Source of the DNA: Pedobacter indicus | Lineage (GTDB): Bacteria; Bacteroidota; Bacteroidia; Sphingobacteriales; Sphingobacteriaceae | Assembly: GCF_003449035.1 (NCBI RefSeq) | Contig: NZ_QRGB01000001.1 | Span: 806,001-870,000, forward strand | Reading direction: 5' to 3' | DNA: 64,000 nt | Made by a program: the position numbers and the translations under genes | Shown here: in pieces, positions 8,857 through 18,708 of the stretch | How positions within the stretch are numbered: the first letter of the stretch is position 1 | Layout: every line of letters begins with the position of its first letter | Notes under the pieces: model-generated | The model's database searches: none | The model's input: the letters and a program-made list of their open reading frames with translations, nothing else | What the model was told of the DNA's origin: nothing

Positions 8857-9894
8857 ATGGAATTAGCTTTCGTCATAGAGAAATTTGTACTGATTGTGGT
8901 GGTATTCGTGATCACATTGGTCATTGCTATGTACTCTACCTTAGCTGAGCGAAAGGTAGCAGGTTTTATGCAAGATAGATTTGGTCCTGAAAGAGCGGGG
9001 CCTTTTGGTATTTTACAGCCTTTATGTGACGGCGGTAAATTCTTCTTTAAGGAAGAAATCATTCCGGCAGGTGCACATAAAACCCTTTTTGTTCTTGGCC
9101 CTACTTTAGCTATTATTACCGCTTGTATCGGTAGTGCGGTGATACCTTGGGGACAGAGCTTGACAATCGGTGACCGGGTTATCGAGCTGCAGGTTGCGGA
9201 TATTAATGTAGGTATCCTATATATCTTTGGTGTTGTAGCTCTGGGCGTATATGGCATTATGTTGGGTGGATGGGCTTCGAACAATAAGTTCTCTTTAATG
9301 GGGGCTATCCGTGCGGCATCGCAGAGTATTAGCTATGAGCTTAGCATGGGTTTGTCAATTATTGCTTTGTTAATGGTGACTCAGACCTTGTCTATCGGTG
9401 AGATCGTAGCACAGCAGAGTGGATTTGTAAATTGGAACATCTGGTCACAACCTTTTGGCTTTTTGATTTTCTTAGTCTGTGCATTTGCAGAATGTAACCG
9501 TGTTCCTTTTGACTTGCCGGAATGTGAAACAGAGCTTGTAGGGGGCTATCATACTGAATATTCGTCGATGAAATTGGGACTGTATATGTTCTCAGAATAT
9601 ATTAACATGTTTGTTTCGTCGGCTTTGATGGCTTCGCTCTATTTCGGTGGATATAATTTTCCATTTATGTATGATCTGGGGCTATCTCAGAACTGGATTA
9701 CGATCATTGGGGTCATCGTCTTTTTCATTAAGATCTTTGCATTTATCTTTTTCTTTATGTGGATTAGGTGGACATTGCCGAGGTTTCGCTATGATCAATT
9801 GATGAACTTGGGATGGAAGATACTCATTCCGTTGGCAATAGCTAATATAGTGTTAACGGGTGTATTTATTATTTTGAAGGATAAATTTTTCTAA
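8857..9894 (+). CDS. nuoH: NADH-quinone oxidoreductase subunit H
   Basis: A 345-residue membrane subunit (ND1 family) with about eight hydrophobic segments that forms the membrane side of the quinone chamber. Diagnostic stretches are AERKVAGFMQDRFGPERAGPFG (about 29-50), the loop LMGAIRAASQSISYELS and CNRVPFDLPECETELVGGY with several conserved acidic residues (about 213-231). It is followed by nuoI after 12 bases. Confidence 0.98.
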   Translation: MELAFVIEKFVLIVVVFVITLVIAMYSTLAERKVAGFMQDRFGPERAGPFGILQPLCDGGKFFFKEEIIPAGAHKTLFVLGPTLAIITACIGSAVIPWGQSLTIGDRVIELQVADINVGILYIFGVVALGVYGIMLGGWASNNKFSLMGAIRAASQSISYELSMGLSIIALLMVTQTLSIGEIVAQQSGFVNWNIWSQPFGFLIFLVCAFAECNRVPFDLPECETELVGGYHTEYSSMKLGLYMFSEYINMFVSSALMASLYFGGYNFPFMYDLGLSQNWITIIGVIVFFIKIFAFIFFFMWIRWTLPRFRYDQLMNLGWKILIPLAIANIVLTGVFIILKDKFF

Positions 9895-9906
9895 TTAACG
9901 ATCGCT

Positions 9907-10428
9907 ATGCAATCACTTAGTAATAGGAAAAAAGTTATAGAACAAAAGCCCATGAATTTTTGGGAGAGAATGTATCTTCCGGCAATTTTTAAGGGGCTTG
10001 GAATTACTTTGCGACACTTTTTTATGAAAAAAAATACCGTTCGGTATCCTGAAGAAAAAAGGGAATATGCAAAGAATTTCAGAGGCTTGCATTCTTTGAA
10101 GCGTGATGAGTTTGGGAGAGAGCGTTGTACAGCTTGCGGTTTATGTGCGCTTTCATGCCCGGCGGAAGCCATTACCATGATTTCTGCGGAACGCCAAAAA
10201 GGGGAAGAGCATCTGTATCGCGAGGAAAAATATGCAGCGGTATATGAAATTAACATGCTCCGTTGTATATTTTGTGGCCTCTGCGAAGAAGCGTGCCCAA
10301 AAGAAGCAATTTATCTGGACGGACCACATGTGCCTCCTGCAAGCTTGAGAAAGGATTTCATCTATGGCAAGGATAAACTAGTGGAACAGCCATTTATTAA
10401 TTTGGAGGAGCTTCCTGCTAATCGATAA
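9907..10428 (+). CDS. nuoI: NADH-quinone oxidoreductase subunit I (2x 4Fe-4S)
   Basis: A 173-residue ferredoxin-like subunit carrying clusters N6a and N6b. Two complete CxxCxxCxxxCP motifs are present: Cys74, 77, 80, 84 (CTACGLCALSCP) and Cys120, 123, 126, 130 (CIFCGLCEEACP). The basic amphipathic N-terminus (about 17-45) is the usual membrane contact. It passes electrons from NuoG to NuoB. nuoJ begins five bases after its stop. Confidence 0.97.
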   Translation: MQSLSNRKKVIEQKPMNFWERMYLPAIFKGLGITLRHFFMKKNTVRYPEEKREYAKNFRGLHSLKRDEFGRERCTACGLCALSCPAEAITMISAERQKGEEHLYREEKYAAVYEINMLRCIFCGLCEEACPKEAIYLDGPHVPPASLRKDFIYGKDKLVEQPFINLEELPANR

Positions 10429-10433
10429 TTTAT

Positions 10434-10931
10434 ATGACAATATTCTATTTTGTAGCCTTTCTTTCGCTGTTTTTTGCTGTGATGACGATCGTTAGTAAAA
10501 ACCCTGTGCACAGTGTCCTCTACCTCGTAATTACTTTCTTTACTTTTACCATTCATTATATCTTGCTGAACGCTCAATTTCTCGCCGTCGTTAACTTTAT
10601 TGTGTATATGGGGGCGATTATGGTGTTGTTCTTATTTGTGCTCATGTTATTGAATATGAATGAGGACAGTGAACCCATGAAGTCAGTTTTGCTGAAGCTA
10701 GTAGGAGTTATTGCGGGTATGTGCCTGGTTGTAACCTTAGCCGGATCTTATAAATTCTTGCAGACTTCAGCCCCGGTGGAAATCACACAACCGGAAATCG
10801 GTTTGGTAGGAAGCCTGGGGAAAGTGTTATTTAAAGAATTCTTGTTACCATTCGAGATTTCTTCTATTCTTTTGTTGACAGCAATGGTCGGCGCGGTATT
10901 ATTGGGTAAAAAAGACAAAAAAAACGTATAA
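10434..10931 (+). CDS. nuoJ: NADH-quinone oxidoreductase subunit J
   Basis: A 165-residue membrane subunit (ND6 family) with five hydrophobic segments. The family pattern SKNPVHSVLYLVITFF followed by LLNAQFLAVVNFIVYMGAIMVLFLFVLMLL (about residues 21-77) is clear; it contains the glycine of the conserved pi-bulge helix that couples quinone chemistry to proton channels. The ATG lies five bases after nuoI and the stop three bases before nuoK. Confidence 0.96.
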   Translation: MTIFYFVAFLSLFFAVMTIVSKNPVHSVLYLVITFFTFTIHYILLNAQFLAVVNFIVYMGAIMVLFLFVLMLLNMNEDSEPMKSVLLKLVGVIAGMCLVVTLAGSYKFLQTSAPVEITQPEIGLVGSLGKVLFKEFLLPFEISSILLLTAMVGAVLLGKKDKKNV

Positions 10932-10934
10932 ATT

Positions 10935-11255
10935 ATGTTTGAAGCAATACAAAGTGTTCCATTAAACCACTATATTCTTTTTTGTAGTTTAATTTTTGCG
11001 GTGGGTGTTATCGGTGTGTTAACACGTCGAAATGTGATTGTTATAATGATGTCTGTCGAGTTAATGCTGAACTCTGTGAATTTGCTGTTAGTAGCTTTCT
11101 CTGTTTTTCATGGCGACCCATCTGGTCAGGTATTCGTGTTCTTTATAATGGCGCTGGCTGCAGCAGAAGTAGCGGTTGGTCTGGCTATTATTATGATGGT
11201 ATATCGAAATACTCGTTCCATTGATATCAATATTTTAAATAGACTTAAGTGGTAA
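10935..11255 (+). CDS. nuoK: NADH-quinone oxidoreductase subunit K
   Basis: A 106-residue membrane subunit (ND4L family) with three hydrophobic segments. The two membrane-buried glutamates needed for proton translocation in the family are present, Glu42 (MMSVELMLNSVNL) and Glu78 (ALAAAEVAVGLAI). Normal length and position between nuoJ and nuoL. Confidence 0.97.
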   Translation: MFEAIQSVPLNHYILFCSLIFAVGVIGVLTRRNVIVIMMSVELMLNSVNLLLVAFSVFHGDPSGQVFVFFIMALAAAEVAVGLAIIMMVYRNTRSIDINILNRLKW

Positions 11256-11274
11256 TTAAAATTCAAAGCGCTTT

Positions 11275-13194
11275 ATGATAGATTTAATTTGGTTGGTTCC
11301 ACTTTTGCCCCTAGTTGGTTTTTTCGTTGTCGGCCTATTTCGTAATATATTGCCAAAGAGCGTTGCAGGATTGATTGCGTCGGCCGTCGTTTTACTCTCT
11401 TTTTTAATTAGTTGCTCCATATTTTACGATGTATATCAGGCACGTCAGGCAGGCGAAGATGCCTCTTTCGAGATAAAGATCTTTGACTGGATTCAAGTCG
11501 GCTCACTGGATATTACACTTTCTTTTTTAGTCGATACGCTGAGCTCGATTATGTTGTTGATTGTAACGGGAGTTGGTTTCCTGATTCACGTATATTCTAC
11601 CGGATACATGAAGCATGACGCGGGTTTCAATAAGTTTTTCTCTTATTTGAACCTGTTTATTTTCTTCATGCTTCTCTTGGTTTTAGGTTCGAATTACCTG
11701 GTTATGTTTATTGGTTGGGAAGGGGTTGGTCTTTGTTCCTATCTGTTGATTGGGTTTTGGTATAAAAATTCTTCTTTTGCAAGCGCAGGAAAGAAGGCTT
11801 TTGTTATGAACCGAATTGGGGATTTAAGTTTTTTAATAGCGGTGATTTTGATGTTTGTCACTTTCGGCAGCATTGAATTCAGCGGTGTGTTTGGAGAGGC
11901 GAAGAACTTGGTATCCGGAGATACAGCAGTGGTAATGATTACTCTGTTGCTGTTTATTGCGGCAACAGGTAAATCGGCACAAATTCCCTTATTTACCTGG
12001 TTGCCTGATGCGATGGCGGGTCCTACACCAGTTTCTGCGTTGATTCACGCAGCGACTATGGTTACTGCAGGCGTCTACATGATTATCAGGTCTAATATTC
12101 TCTTTGCATTATCACCGGTAGTCATGGATATTATTGCGATTGTGGGTCTGGCAACGGCGATCGTTGGGGCGGCTACTGCAATAACGCAGAATGACATTAA
12201 AAAAGTTTTAGCTTATTCGACGGTGTCTCAGCTAGGCTATATGTTTCTTGGCTTGGGGGTAGGTGCTTTTACGGGTGCACTTTTCCATGTTATTACGCAT
12301 GCGTTTTTTAAAGCGCTGTTGTTCTTGGGAGCTGGTTCAGTGATTCATGCGATGTCCGATGAACAGGATATGAGGCTTATGGGCGGTTTGAAGAGCAAGT
12401 TGCCCGTAACATTTTTTACCATGGCTATCGGAACAATAGCAATTGCTGGTATACCCCCTTTGTCGGGTTTTTTCTCGAAAGATGAAATCTTAGCACATGC
12501 ATTTGCGAGTAATCCTATACTGTGGGTGGGCGGGTTTATTGCTGCGCTTTTTACAGCTTTTTACATGTTCCGTTTGCTGTACCTTACATTTTATGGCAAA
12601 TTCAGAGGAACAAGTGAGCAGGAGCGGCATCTTCATGAATCGCCTACCTCAATGCGGATACCGTTGATTATTCTGGCTGTATTGTCGATTGTTGGCGGCT
12701 TGATCAATATTCCTGCTGCTTTAGGTGGCGGGGCTTCCTTAGCTTCTTTTTTAGAGCCGATTTTTGTGGACTCAGCGTTGATTATCGAACCATTCACTTT
12801 AGCACATAGGACGGAGTATATTCTTATGGGGGCATCTGGGATAGCTGCTATCGTTATGGCATTTTTAGCGTACAATCGTTACATTAAAAATCAGGCTCTG
12901 CCGAAGTCAGACAGTGAGTTACGAGGACTGTTAGAGCGCCTTTCTTATAACAAATTTTATGTAGATGAGATATATAATGGGCTCATTGTTGGTCCACTGA
13001 ACAAACTATCGATTTTCTTTTATAAGATCATCGACAAAGCCGGTATCGATGGATTTGTTAACGGTGTGGGCAGAGGTGTCGCGGAATCCGGAAAAGGTGT
13101 TAGGTTGCTGCAGTCTGGAAATGTGGGCTTTTACATATTTTTAATGGTATTAGGGGTTGTTGCTCTATTACTCTATGGTGTTTATACGATTTAA
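11275..13194 (+). CDS. nuoL: NADH-quinone oxidoreductase subunit L
   Basis: A 639-residue antiporter-like subunit at the far end of the membrane arm. It has about sixteen hydrophobic segments, the conserved GWEGVGLCSYLLIGFWY with Glu149, KSAQIPLFTWLPDAMAGPTPVSALIHAATMVTAGVYM (about 236-272), and a C-terminal region with RLSYNKFYVDEIYN leading into the lateral helix that spans the membrane arm. It is one of the proton-pumping modules of complex I. Length is normal for NuoL. Confidence 0.97.
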   Translation: MIDLIWLVPLLPLVGFFVVGLFRNILPKSVAGLIASAVVLLSFLISCSIFYDVYQARQAGEDASFEIKIFDWIQVGSLDITLSFLVDTLSSIMLLIVTGVGFLIHVYSTGYMKHDAGFNKFFSYLNLFIFFMLLLVLGSNYLVMFIGWEGVGLCSYLLIGFWYKNSSFASAGKKAFVMNRIGDLSFLIAVILMFVTFGSIEFSGVFGEAKNLVSGDTAVVMITLLLFIAATGKSAQIPLFTWLPDAMAGPTPVSALIHAATMVTAGVYMIIRSNILFALSPVVMDIIAIVGLATAIVGAATAITQNDIKKVLAYSTVSQLGYMFLGLGVGAFTGALFHVITHAFFKALLFLGAGSVIHAMSDEQDMRLMGGLKSKLPVTFFTMAIGTIAIAGIPPLSGFFSKDEILAHAFASNPILWVGGFIAALFTAFYMFRLLYLTFYGKFRGTSEQERHLHESPTSMRIPLIILAVLSIVGGLINIPAALGGGASLASFLEPIFVDSALIIEPFTLAHRTEYILMGASGIAAIVMAFLAYNRYIKNQALPKSDSELRGLLERLSYNKFYVDEIYNGLIVGPLNKLSIFFYKIIDKAGIDGFVNGVGRGVAESGKGVRLLQSGNVGFYIFLMVLGVVALLLYGVYTI

Positions 13195-13211
13195 AAGAAA
13201 TAACGAAGTAA

Positions 13212-14663
13212 ATGGACAATTTATACATTCTTTTATTATTGCCACTTATAGGTGCTGCGCTACTTGCATTTGTTAAGCAAACTAGACTAGCGAAGCTAAT
13301 AGCTTTGGTTATTTCGGTTTTGACATTGGTATTGACTTTACCTTTTATAGTGAACTTTGTACCTGATGCATCTATGCAATTTGTGAGTTCGGTGCCTTGG
13401 TTACCGAATTATGGTATAAACTTTCATATTGGAATTGATGGCATTAGCCTGCCCTTGGTAATCTTGACCAACCTATTAATTTTTTTGATCATCTTGTCAA
13501 GTTTTCGCTACGATTATAAAGGTGGGCTATATGCGCTTGTGTTTTTTATGCAAGCTGGCCTCTTATTGGTCTTTATGGCACTGGATGCTTTCGTGTTTTA
13601 TGTTGGATGGGAAGCTGCTTTAATTCCTATTTACTTTATCTGCGCGATTTGGGGTGGCGAAAATAAAATTAAAGTTAACCTCAAATTCTTTGCCTATACT
13701 TTCTTTGGAAGTCTATTGATGCTTATTGCGATTATATTTTTATACTTCCAAACACCGGGACGAGATTTTGAGTTGACGTCATTCTATCAACTAGCTCTTG
13801 ACGCCGAAAGTCAAGGCTGGGTATTCCTTGCCTTCTTTGTTGCTTTTGCGATTAAAATGCCAATTTTTCCGTTTCATACCTGGCAACCGGATACCTATAC
13901 AACAGCTCCGACAATAGGCACAATGCTCTTGTCCGGTATTATGCTGAAAATGGGTGTATACGGATTAATCCGTTGGTTGATTCCGATATCTCCATTAGGT
14001 TTTGAGAAATACGGTTTGATTTGTTTGGTACTGGGAATCATTGGAGTAGTGTATGCTTCAATAATTGCACTCATGCAGCAAGACATTAAAAGACTCATAG
14101 CTTACTCCTCTATCGCCCACGTGGGATTGATTGGGGCTGGGGTTTTTGCCTGGAATGTTCAGGGAGTACAAGGTGCGATGATTCAAATGTTCAACCATGG
14201 AGTCAACGTCGTCGGGCTCTTTTTTGTAGTCGATATCATCATTCAGCGGACGGGGCAGCAAAGACTTACGGAGCTGGGCGGACTAGCTACATCAATGCCT
14301 AAACTGGCTGTGTTTTTCTTAGTGCTTGTCATGGGAGCTATTGGTTTACCGATTACCAACGGTTTTGTTGGTGAATTCCTCTTGCTTGTCGGGGTGTATA
14401 ATGCGGGTATCTGGTATGCTGTTTTCGGCGGTTTGACATTGATATTGGGTGCTGCTTATATGTTGCGTTTGTACCAGAAGACCATGTTGGGTGAAAATAG
14501 CGCTGTTGCGAATATTCAGGTTCAGGACTTACGGGGTAGCGAAGTAGTTGTGTTCGTTGTATTGGTGATTTTTGTAATCGGTATCGGAGTCTATCCACAA
14601 CCTTTACTAAATGTTTCAGAAGCAGCTGTAACTGATTTGATTAATCAAATAACAATTAAATAA
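13212..14663 (+). CDS. nuoM: NADH-quinone oxidoreductase subunit M
   Basis: A 483-residue antiporter-like subunit with about fourteen hydrophobic segments. The essential glutamate is in FYVGWEAALIPIYF (Glu134), and KMPIFPFHTWQPDTYTTAPTIGTMLLSG is the conserved central region with the broken helix. It forms the second proton channel from the distal end of the membrane arm. Starts 17 bases after nuoL. Confidence 0.97.
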   Translation: MDNLYILLLLPLIGAALLAFVKQTRLAKLIALVISVLTLVLTLPFIVNFVPDASMQFVSSVPWLPNYGINFHIGIDGISLPLVILTNLLIFLIILSSFRYDYKGGLYALVFFMQAGLLLVFMALDAFVFYVGWEAALIPIYFICAIWGGENKIKVNLKFFAYTFFGSLLMLIAIIFLYFQTPGRDFELTSFYQLALDAESQGWVFLAFFVAFAIKMPIFPFHTWQPDTYTTAPTIGTMLLSGIMLKMGVYGLIRWLIPISPLGFEKYGLICLVLGIIGVVYASIIALMQQDIKRLIAYSSIAHVGLIGAGVFAWNVQGVQGAMIQMFNHGVNVVGLFFVVDIIIQRTGQQRLTELGGLATSMPKLAVFFLVLVMGAIGLPITNGFVGEFLLLVGVYNAGIWYAVFGGLTLILGAAYMLRLYQKTMLGENSAVANIQVQDLRGSEVVVFVVLVIFVIGIGVYPQPLLNVSEAAVTDLINQITIK

Positions 14664-14699
14664 AAATATTTCGGGGTTCTCGAATAAAAGATATCATAT

Positions 14700-16079
14700 A
14701 TGGGTGCAATTATAACGCTTTCTTTATTAGCTATTCTCGTATTATACTTGGGTGTCTTTAAGGTACCTAAGAGCATATTACCGATATCTGTGCTCGGATT
14801 ATTGGTCTCGGGTGGCTTTTGTGTCTATTTATGGTCGCAATCTGCAGAACCATTGTATAGTGGAATGGTTTTGTTTGACCATTTTTCTCTGGTTTTCTCA
14901 TTATTGATGATCGGATTAACGATCTTAATTTTTGTATTATCTAAAGACTATTTTGATTCTGTAGGCGAACATTTGGCTGAATATTATGCCTTAATGCTGT
15001 TTTCTTTAACAGGAGCTTTGATCGTTGTTTCTTTTTACAATCTTTCTATGCTTTTTATCGGAATCGAGATTATGTCAGTAGCACTATATATTCTGGCCGG
15101 GATAAGGAAAAGCGATTATGCCTCGAATGAAGCTTCTCTAAAATATTTTCTTATGGGAGCCTTCTCCACAGGGTTTTTATTGTTTGGCATAGCTCTTTTA
15201 TATGGGGCTTCCGGGTCATTTGGTTTAAGGGAGATTCAAGACTATGTGCTCAACAATCCTGATCAAATTTCCCCGATGTTCTATACAGGTATCATTTTAA
15301 TGATTGTTGGTTTAGGGTTTAAGGTTGGTGCGGCTCCTTTTCATTTTTGGGTGCCAGATGTATACGACGGGTCACCAATTCTTGTTACAACGTTTATGAG
15401 CACGGTTGTTAAAGTTGCAGCAATAGCTGCCTTCTTACGTTTATTTTGGTTCTGTTTCGAGCCCTTGCAAGAGTTTTGGACTCCGATATTAGTGGTCATG
15501 TCGGTCATCACACTCTTTATAGGAAATATTACAGCACTTATGCAGCAAAGCTTTAAGAGAATGCTCACATACTCTAGCGTATCCCATATAGGCTATATGC
15601 TGTTTGCTATCTTAAGTATGGGCGGTGGATCGGCTAATGCGATCTTTATTTATGTGGGAGCATACTCTCTAGCTACAATCATCGCGTTTGGCGGGCTCAT
15701 TCTGGTAAAGCGTGCACATGGAGGTGAATTATACGAAGCCTTTAATGGCTTAGCAAAGAAAAACCCATTTTTAGCATTTACGATTGCTATAGCTATGCTA
15801 TCACTAGCAGGCATTCCCCTTACAGCGGGTTTCGTGGGCAAATTTATGATGTTTACTGCGGCTTTGAGCGGTTATCATATTGTCCTTCTTGTGCTTGCTG
15901 TTATCAATGCTTGTATTGGTATTTTTTACTATTTCAGGGTTATCGTAGCGATGTATTTCCGCTCTTCAGAAAGAGAGGCAATCTCTCTAAATACAAACTA
16001 TAAATTCGTGTTTGCGATCGCGGTGATATTAACAATATTGGTCGGCTTGTATCCAGCAATTATTTCAGGGATAGTATAG
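14700..16079 (+). CDS. nuoN: NADH-quinone oxidoreductase subunit N
   Basis: A 459-residue antiporter-like subunit and last gene of the operon. It has about fourteen hydrophobic segments, Glu123 in LFIGIEIMSVALYIL and the conserved GAAPFHFWVPDVYDGSP region with the central broken helix. Length is normal. The next gene starts 104 bases on behind its own promoter candidate; I see no strong hairpin terminator in between, so some read-through is possible. Confidence 0.97.
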   Translation: MGAIITLSLLAILVLYLGVFKVPKSILPISVLGLLVSGGFCVYLWSQSAEPLYSGMVLFDHFSLVFSLLMIGLTILIFVLSKDYFDSVGEHLAEYYALMLFSLTGALIVVSFYNLSMLFIGIEIMSVALYILAGIRKSDYASNEASLKYFLMGAFSTGFLLFGIALLYGASGSFGLREIQDYVLNNPDQISPMFYTGIILMIVGLGFKVGAAPFHFWVPDVYDGSPILVTTFMSTVVKVAAIAAFLRLFWFCFEPLQEFWTPILVVMSVITLFIGNITALMQQSFKRMLTYSSVSHIGYMLFAILSMGGGSANAIFIYVGAYSLATIIAFGGLILVKRAHGGELYEAFNGLAKKNPFLAFTIAIAMLSLAGIPLTAGFVGKFMMFTAALSGYHIVLLVLAVINACIGIFYYFRVIVAMYFRSSEREAISLNTNYKFVFAIAVILTILVGLYPAIISGIV

Positions 16080-16159
16080 CGTCTACAACGATCTTGTTAT
16101 AAAGGACGTCTAGGGGTTCAGTATTTCAGATAATCATAAAATCTAGCTATTTATTTTTA

Positions 16160-16167
16160 TATATTCG
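16160..16167 (+). promoter_or_regulatory. -7-like element (TATATTCG) before the DedA gene
   Basis: TATATTCG differs at one position from TAnnTTTG and lies 16 bases before the ATG of the DedA gene. No convincing -33 element. Offered as a weak candidate that would separate this group from the nuo operon. Confidence 0.35.
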
Positions 16168-16183
16168 TAGCATAAGTATTTAT

Positions 16184-16822
16184 ATGCACGAATTTTGGTC
16201 ATCATTTCAACAATTGATGGATGCTGAAACACTGCTAAAGACTGGTGGTTTTTATCTTCTGTTGATTGTGGTCTTCGCTGAAACAGGTCTATTCTTTGGC
16301 TTTTTTCTTCCGGGAGACTATCTGTTGTTTCTAGCAGGCTTGTTCTGTGCTTCCGGATTGCTGGCGGTTGACATTTATACTCTATGTGGAGGATTATTAG
16401 GCGCAGCAATTTTGGGCAACTATACGGGTTATTATTTTGGCCGACGAACGGGGCCGATGCTCTTCAAAAAGAAAGATTCCTTATTATTTAAACGAAAATA
16501 TATTGTAACGGCCGAAGAGTTTTATCATAAATACGGTGCCCTTGCTTTAATATTAGGAAGATTTATGCCAATTATACGTACATTTGCTCCAATATTTGCG
16601 GGTGTTGTCCGGGTAGAATTTAAGAGGTTTACGATTCTGAATATTGGGGGAGCGATTCTCTGGGTATCGGTTCTGACGCTTTCGGGTTACTTCTTAGGAC
16701 AGCAGTTTCCTCAAATAGTAGATTATATTGAGTATATAATAATAGGCTTCATATCGATTACAACGGTACCTGTTATTATAGCCATTGTTCGAAAAAGTTT
16801 AAAAAAAGATAAAAATAAATAA
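16184..16822 (+). CDS. DedA-family membrane protein
   Basis: A 212-residue polytopic protein of the DedA/VTT family. Family marks are [22 protein letters not shown] (about 29-50, with the conserved acidic residues), [14 protein letters not shown] (about 79-92) and the basic motif [18 protein letters not shown] (about 125-142). Members act as lipid scramblases or flippases that recycle undecaprenyl phosphate or phospholipids and support envelope integrity; which lipid applies here cannot be read from sequence. It is followed by ppa after 11 bases, so they are likely cotranscribed. Confidence 0.92.
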   Translation: MHEFWSSFQQLMDAETLLKTGGFYLLLIVVFAETGLFFGFFLPGDYLLFLAGLFCASGLLAVDIYTLCGGLLGAAILGNYTGYYFGRRTGPMLFKKKDSLLFKRKYIVTAEEFYHKYGALALILGRFMPIIRTFAPIFAGVVRVEFKRFTILNIGGAILWVSVLTLSGYFLGQQFPQIVDYIEYIIIGFISITTVPVIIAIVRKSLKKDKNK

Positions 16823-16833
16823 TAGTAATAAAT

Positions 16834-17382
16834 ATGAGTTACAAGCATCCATGGCATGGGGTTTCTCCTGGAAACAACGTGCCTTCGTCGGTAAATGCAA
16901 TTATAGAAATCCCTAAAGGCTCGAAAGCAAAATACGAAATTGATAAAGAAAGTGGACTGATGAAATTAGATCGTGTCCTGTTTTCTTCAGTAATATATCC
17001 GGCGAATTATGGATTCATTCCACAAACTTATTGTGACGATAAAGATCCACTTGATATCTTAGTGTTGTGTTCGGTGGATGTGCACCCGATGACTTTGATT
17101 GAAGCGAATGTTATCGGTGTGATGCATATGATTGACAATGGTGAGCAGGATGATAAGATTATAGCGGTAGCGAAGAATGATATGTCTGTTAATTATATCA
17201 ATGACTTAAGTGAATTGCCACCACATACGATGAAGGAAATCGTACGTTTCTTCCAGGATTACAAAGCATTGGAGGGAAAAAATGTTACGGTGGAGCAGCT
17301 TCTTGATAGGTCTTACGGCTTAAAAGTAATTGAGGAGAGTTTAGAACTCTATCAAGAGCTATTTGTGAACCAAAAATCATAA
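16834..17382 (+). CDS. ppa: Family I inorganic pyrophosphatase
   Basis: A 182-residue soluble enzyme that hydrolyses pyrophosphate to two phosphates and so pulls biosynthetic reactions forward. The family I signature with three metal-binding aspartates is present as [11 protein letters not shown] (about 68-78), preceded by [15 protein letters not shown]. It starts 11 bases after the DedA gene and ends one base before the next start, so it lies in a tight operon. Confidence 0.96.
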   Translation: MSYKHPWHGVSPGNNVPSSVNAIIEIPKGSKAKYEIDKESGLMKLDRVLFSSVIYPANYGFIPQTYCDDKDPLDILVLCSVDVHPMTLIEANVIGVMHMIDNGEQDDKIIAVAKNDMSVNYINDLSELPPHTMKEIVRFFQDYKALEGKNVTVEQLLDRSYGLKVIEESLELYQELFVNQKS

Positions 17383-17383
17383 C

Positions 17384-18697
17384 ATGGGTTTTCAAATTTT
17401 TGTTACTTTTTTCTTGGTTTTCCTGAATGGATTTTTTGTTGCTGCTGAGTTTGCAATTGTAAAAGTCAGAGCATCTCAAATTGAAGTCAGAGCAAGAGCT
17501 GGTAGTAATGTAGCAAATATCGCAAAACACATAACGAATCATTTGGACGGTTATTTAGCAGCGACGCAGCTTGGGATTACTCTTGCATCTTTAGGGCTTG
17601 GCTGGGTAGGTGAAGCTGTGATGACACAAATCGTTGCAAACTTTTTTGGTTTATTTAATATTGAGCTTTCAGGATCTTTACAGACAAATCTAGGTCATAT
17701 TTTAGCTTTTAGCATCATCACCATTTTACATATTGTATTTGGAGAATTGGCGCCGAAGTCGATCGCTATTCAGCGTCCTGTAGGCACCACCATGGCGTTG
17801 ACAGTTCCACTGAGATTTTTTTATATGCTGTTTAGGCCGGTTATTTGGGTGCTGAATGGTTTTGCTAATTTACTCTTGAAGGTTCTAGGATTTGGTCCAA
17901 CTAAGAATGAGGTTCATCATTCCTCGGAAGAGCTACAATACTTATTGGATCAAGGGAAAGAGTCTGGTGCCCTTAACTTGACCGAACATGAGCTTATTAA
18001 GAACGTGTTTGACTTTAATGAGCGTGTTGTGAAGAATGTGATGGTTCCTCGAACAAAAATTACAGCTGTTGATATCGACAGCCCGAAAGAGCTTCTGTTG
18101 AACACGATCATTAGCGAGGGGTATTCTCGGGTGCCTGTTTATGATGGATCGATAGATAAGGTCGTCGGCGTTGTTCATGCAAAAGATCTGTTGCCTCAGT
18201 TAGTGGATAAAGAGGAGATTGAACTAAAGAATATAATTAGAAAGCCTTATTTCATCCCAGAAACGAAGAAGATCAACGATTTGATGACGGAGTTTCAATT
18301 AAAGCGTATTCAGATAGCGATTGTGTTGGATGAGTTTGGTGGAACGTCGGGGATGGTTACTCTGGAGGATATCGTTGAAGAGTTGGTAGGGGAAATTCAG
18401 GATGAGTATGATGAGGAGCACCCAATTGTTGAACAGGTGTCGCAGACAGAATATATTGTTACAGCATCTGCAAGTATTCATGATGTGAACGAGTTTCTTC
18501 CGCATGAACTTCCTCCAAGTAATGATTATGACACGGTGTCTGGTTTGGTAAGCGAATTGTTTGATAAGATTCCTGACGTGGGTGAATGCAAACAATATCA
18601 CGGCTATGCTTTCACAATTTTGAAAAAAACAGAGCAAAATATTGAATCTGTCAAGATGGAGAGACTCGAAGTCACTGAGGATGATGGCGAGGAATAA
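17384..18697 (+). CDS. CNNM/CorC-like membrane protein with CBS domains
   Basis: A 437-residue protein with an N-terminal DUF21/CNNM transmembrane domain (about 1-190, with FFVAAEFAIVKVR, ATQLGITLASLGLGWVGE and HIVFGELAPKSIAIQ), a CBS pair (about 205-330: VMVPRTKITAVD, GYSRVPVYDGSIDKVVGVVHAKDLL, IQIAIVLDEFGGTSGMVTLEDIVEELVGEIQDE) and a C-terminal CorC/HlyC transporter-associated domain (about 345-425). Relatives transport or regulate Mg2+ or other cations; some are wrongly called hemolysins. It begins one base after the ppa stop; Mg2+ dependence of pyrophosphatase makes the pairing suggestive, but this is inference. Confidence 0.93.
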   Translation: MGFQIFVTFFLVFLNGFFVAAEFAIVKVRASQIEVRARAGSNVANIAKHITNHLDGYLAATQLGITLASLGLGWVGEAVMTQIVANFFGLFNIELSGSLQTNLGHILAFSIITILHIVFGELAPKSIAIQRPVGTTMALTVPLRFFYMLFRPVIWVLNGFANLLLKVLGFGPTKNEVHHSSEELQYLLDQGKESGALNLTEHELIKNVFDFNERVVKNVMVPRTKITAVDIDSPKELLLNTIISEGYSRVPVYDGSIDKVVGVVHAKDLLPQLVDKEEIELKNIIRKPYFIPETKKINDLMTEFQLKRIQIAIVLDEFGGTSGMVTLEDIVEELVGEIQDEYDEEHPIVEQVSQTEYIVTASASIHDVNEFLPHELPPSNDYDTVSGLVSELFDKIPDVGECKQYHGYAFTILKKTEQNIESVKMERLEVTEDDGEE

Positions 18698-18708
18698 CCA
18701 TAGGAAAA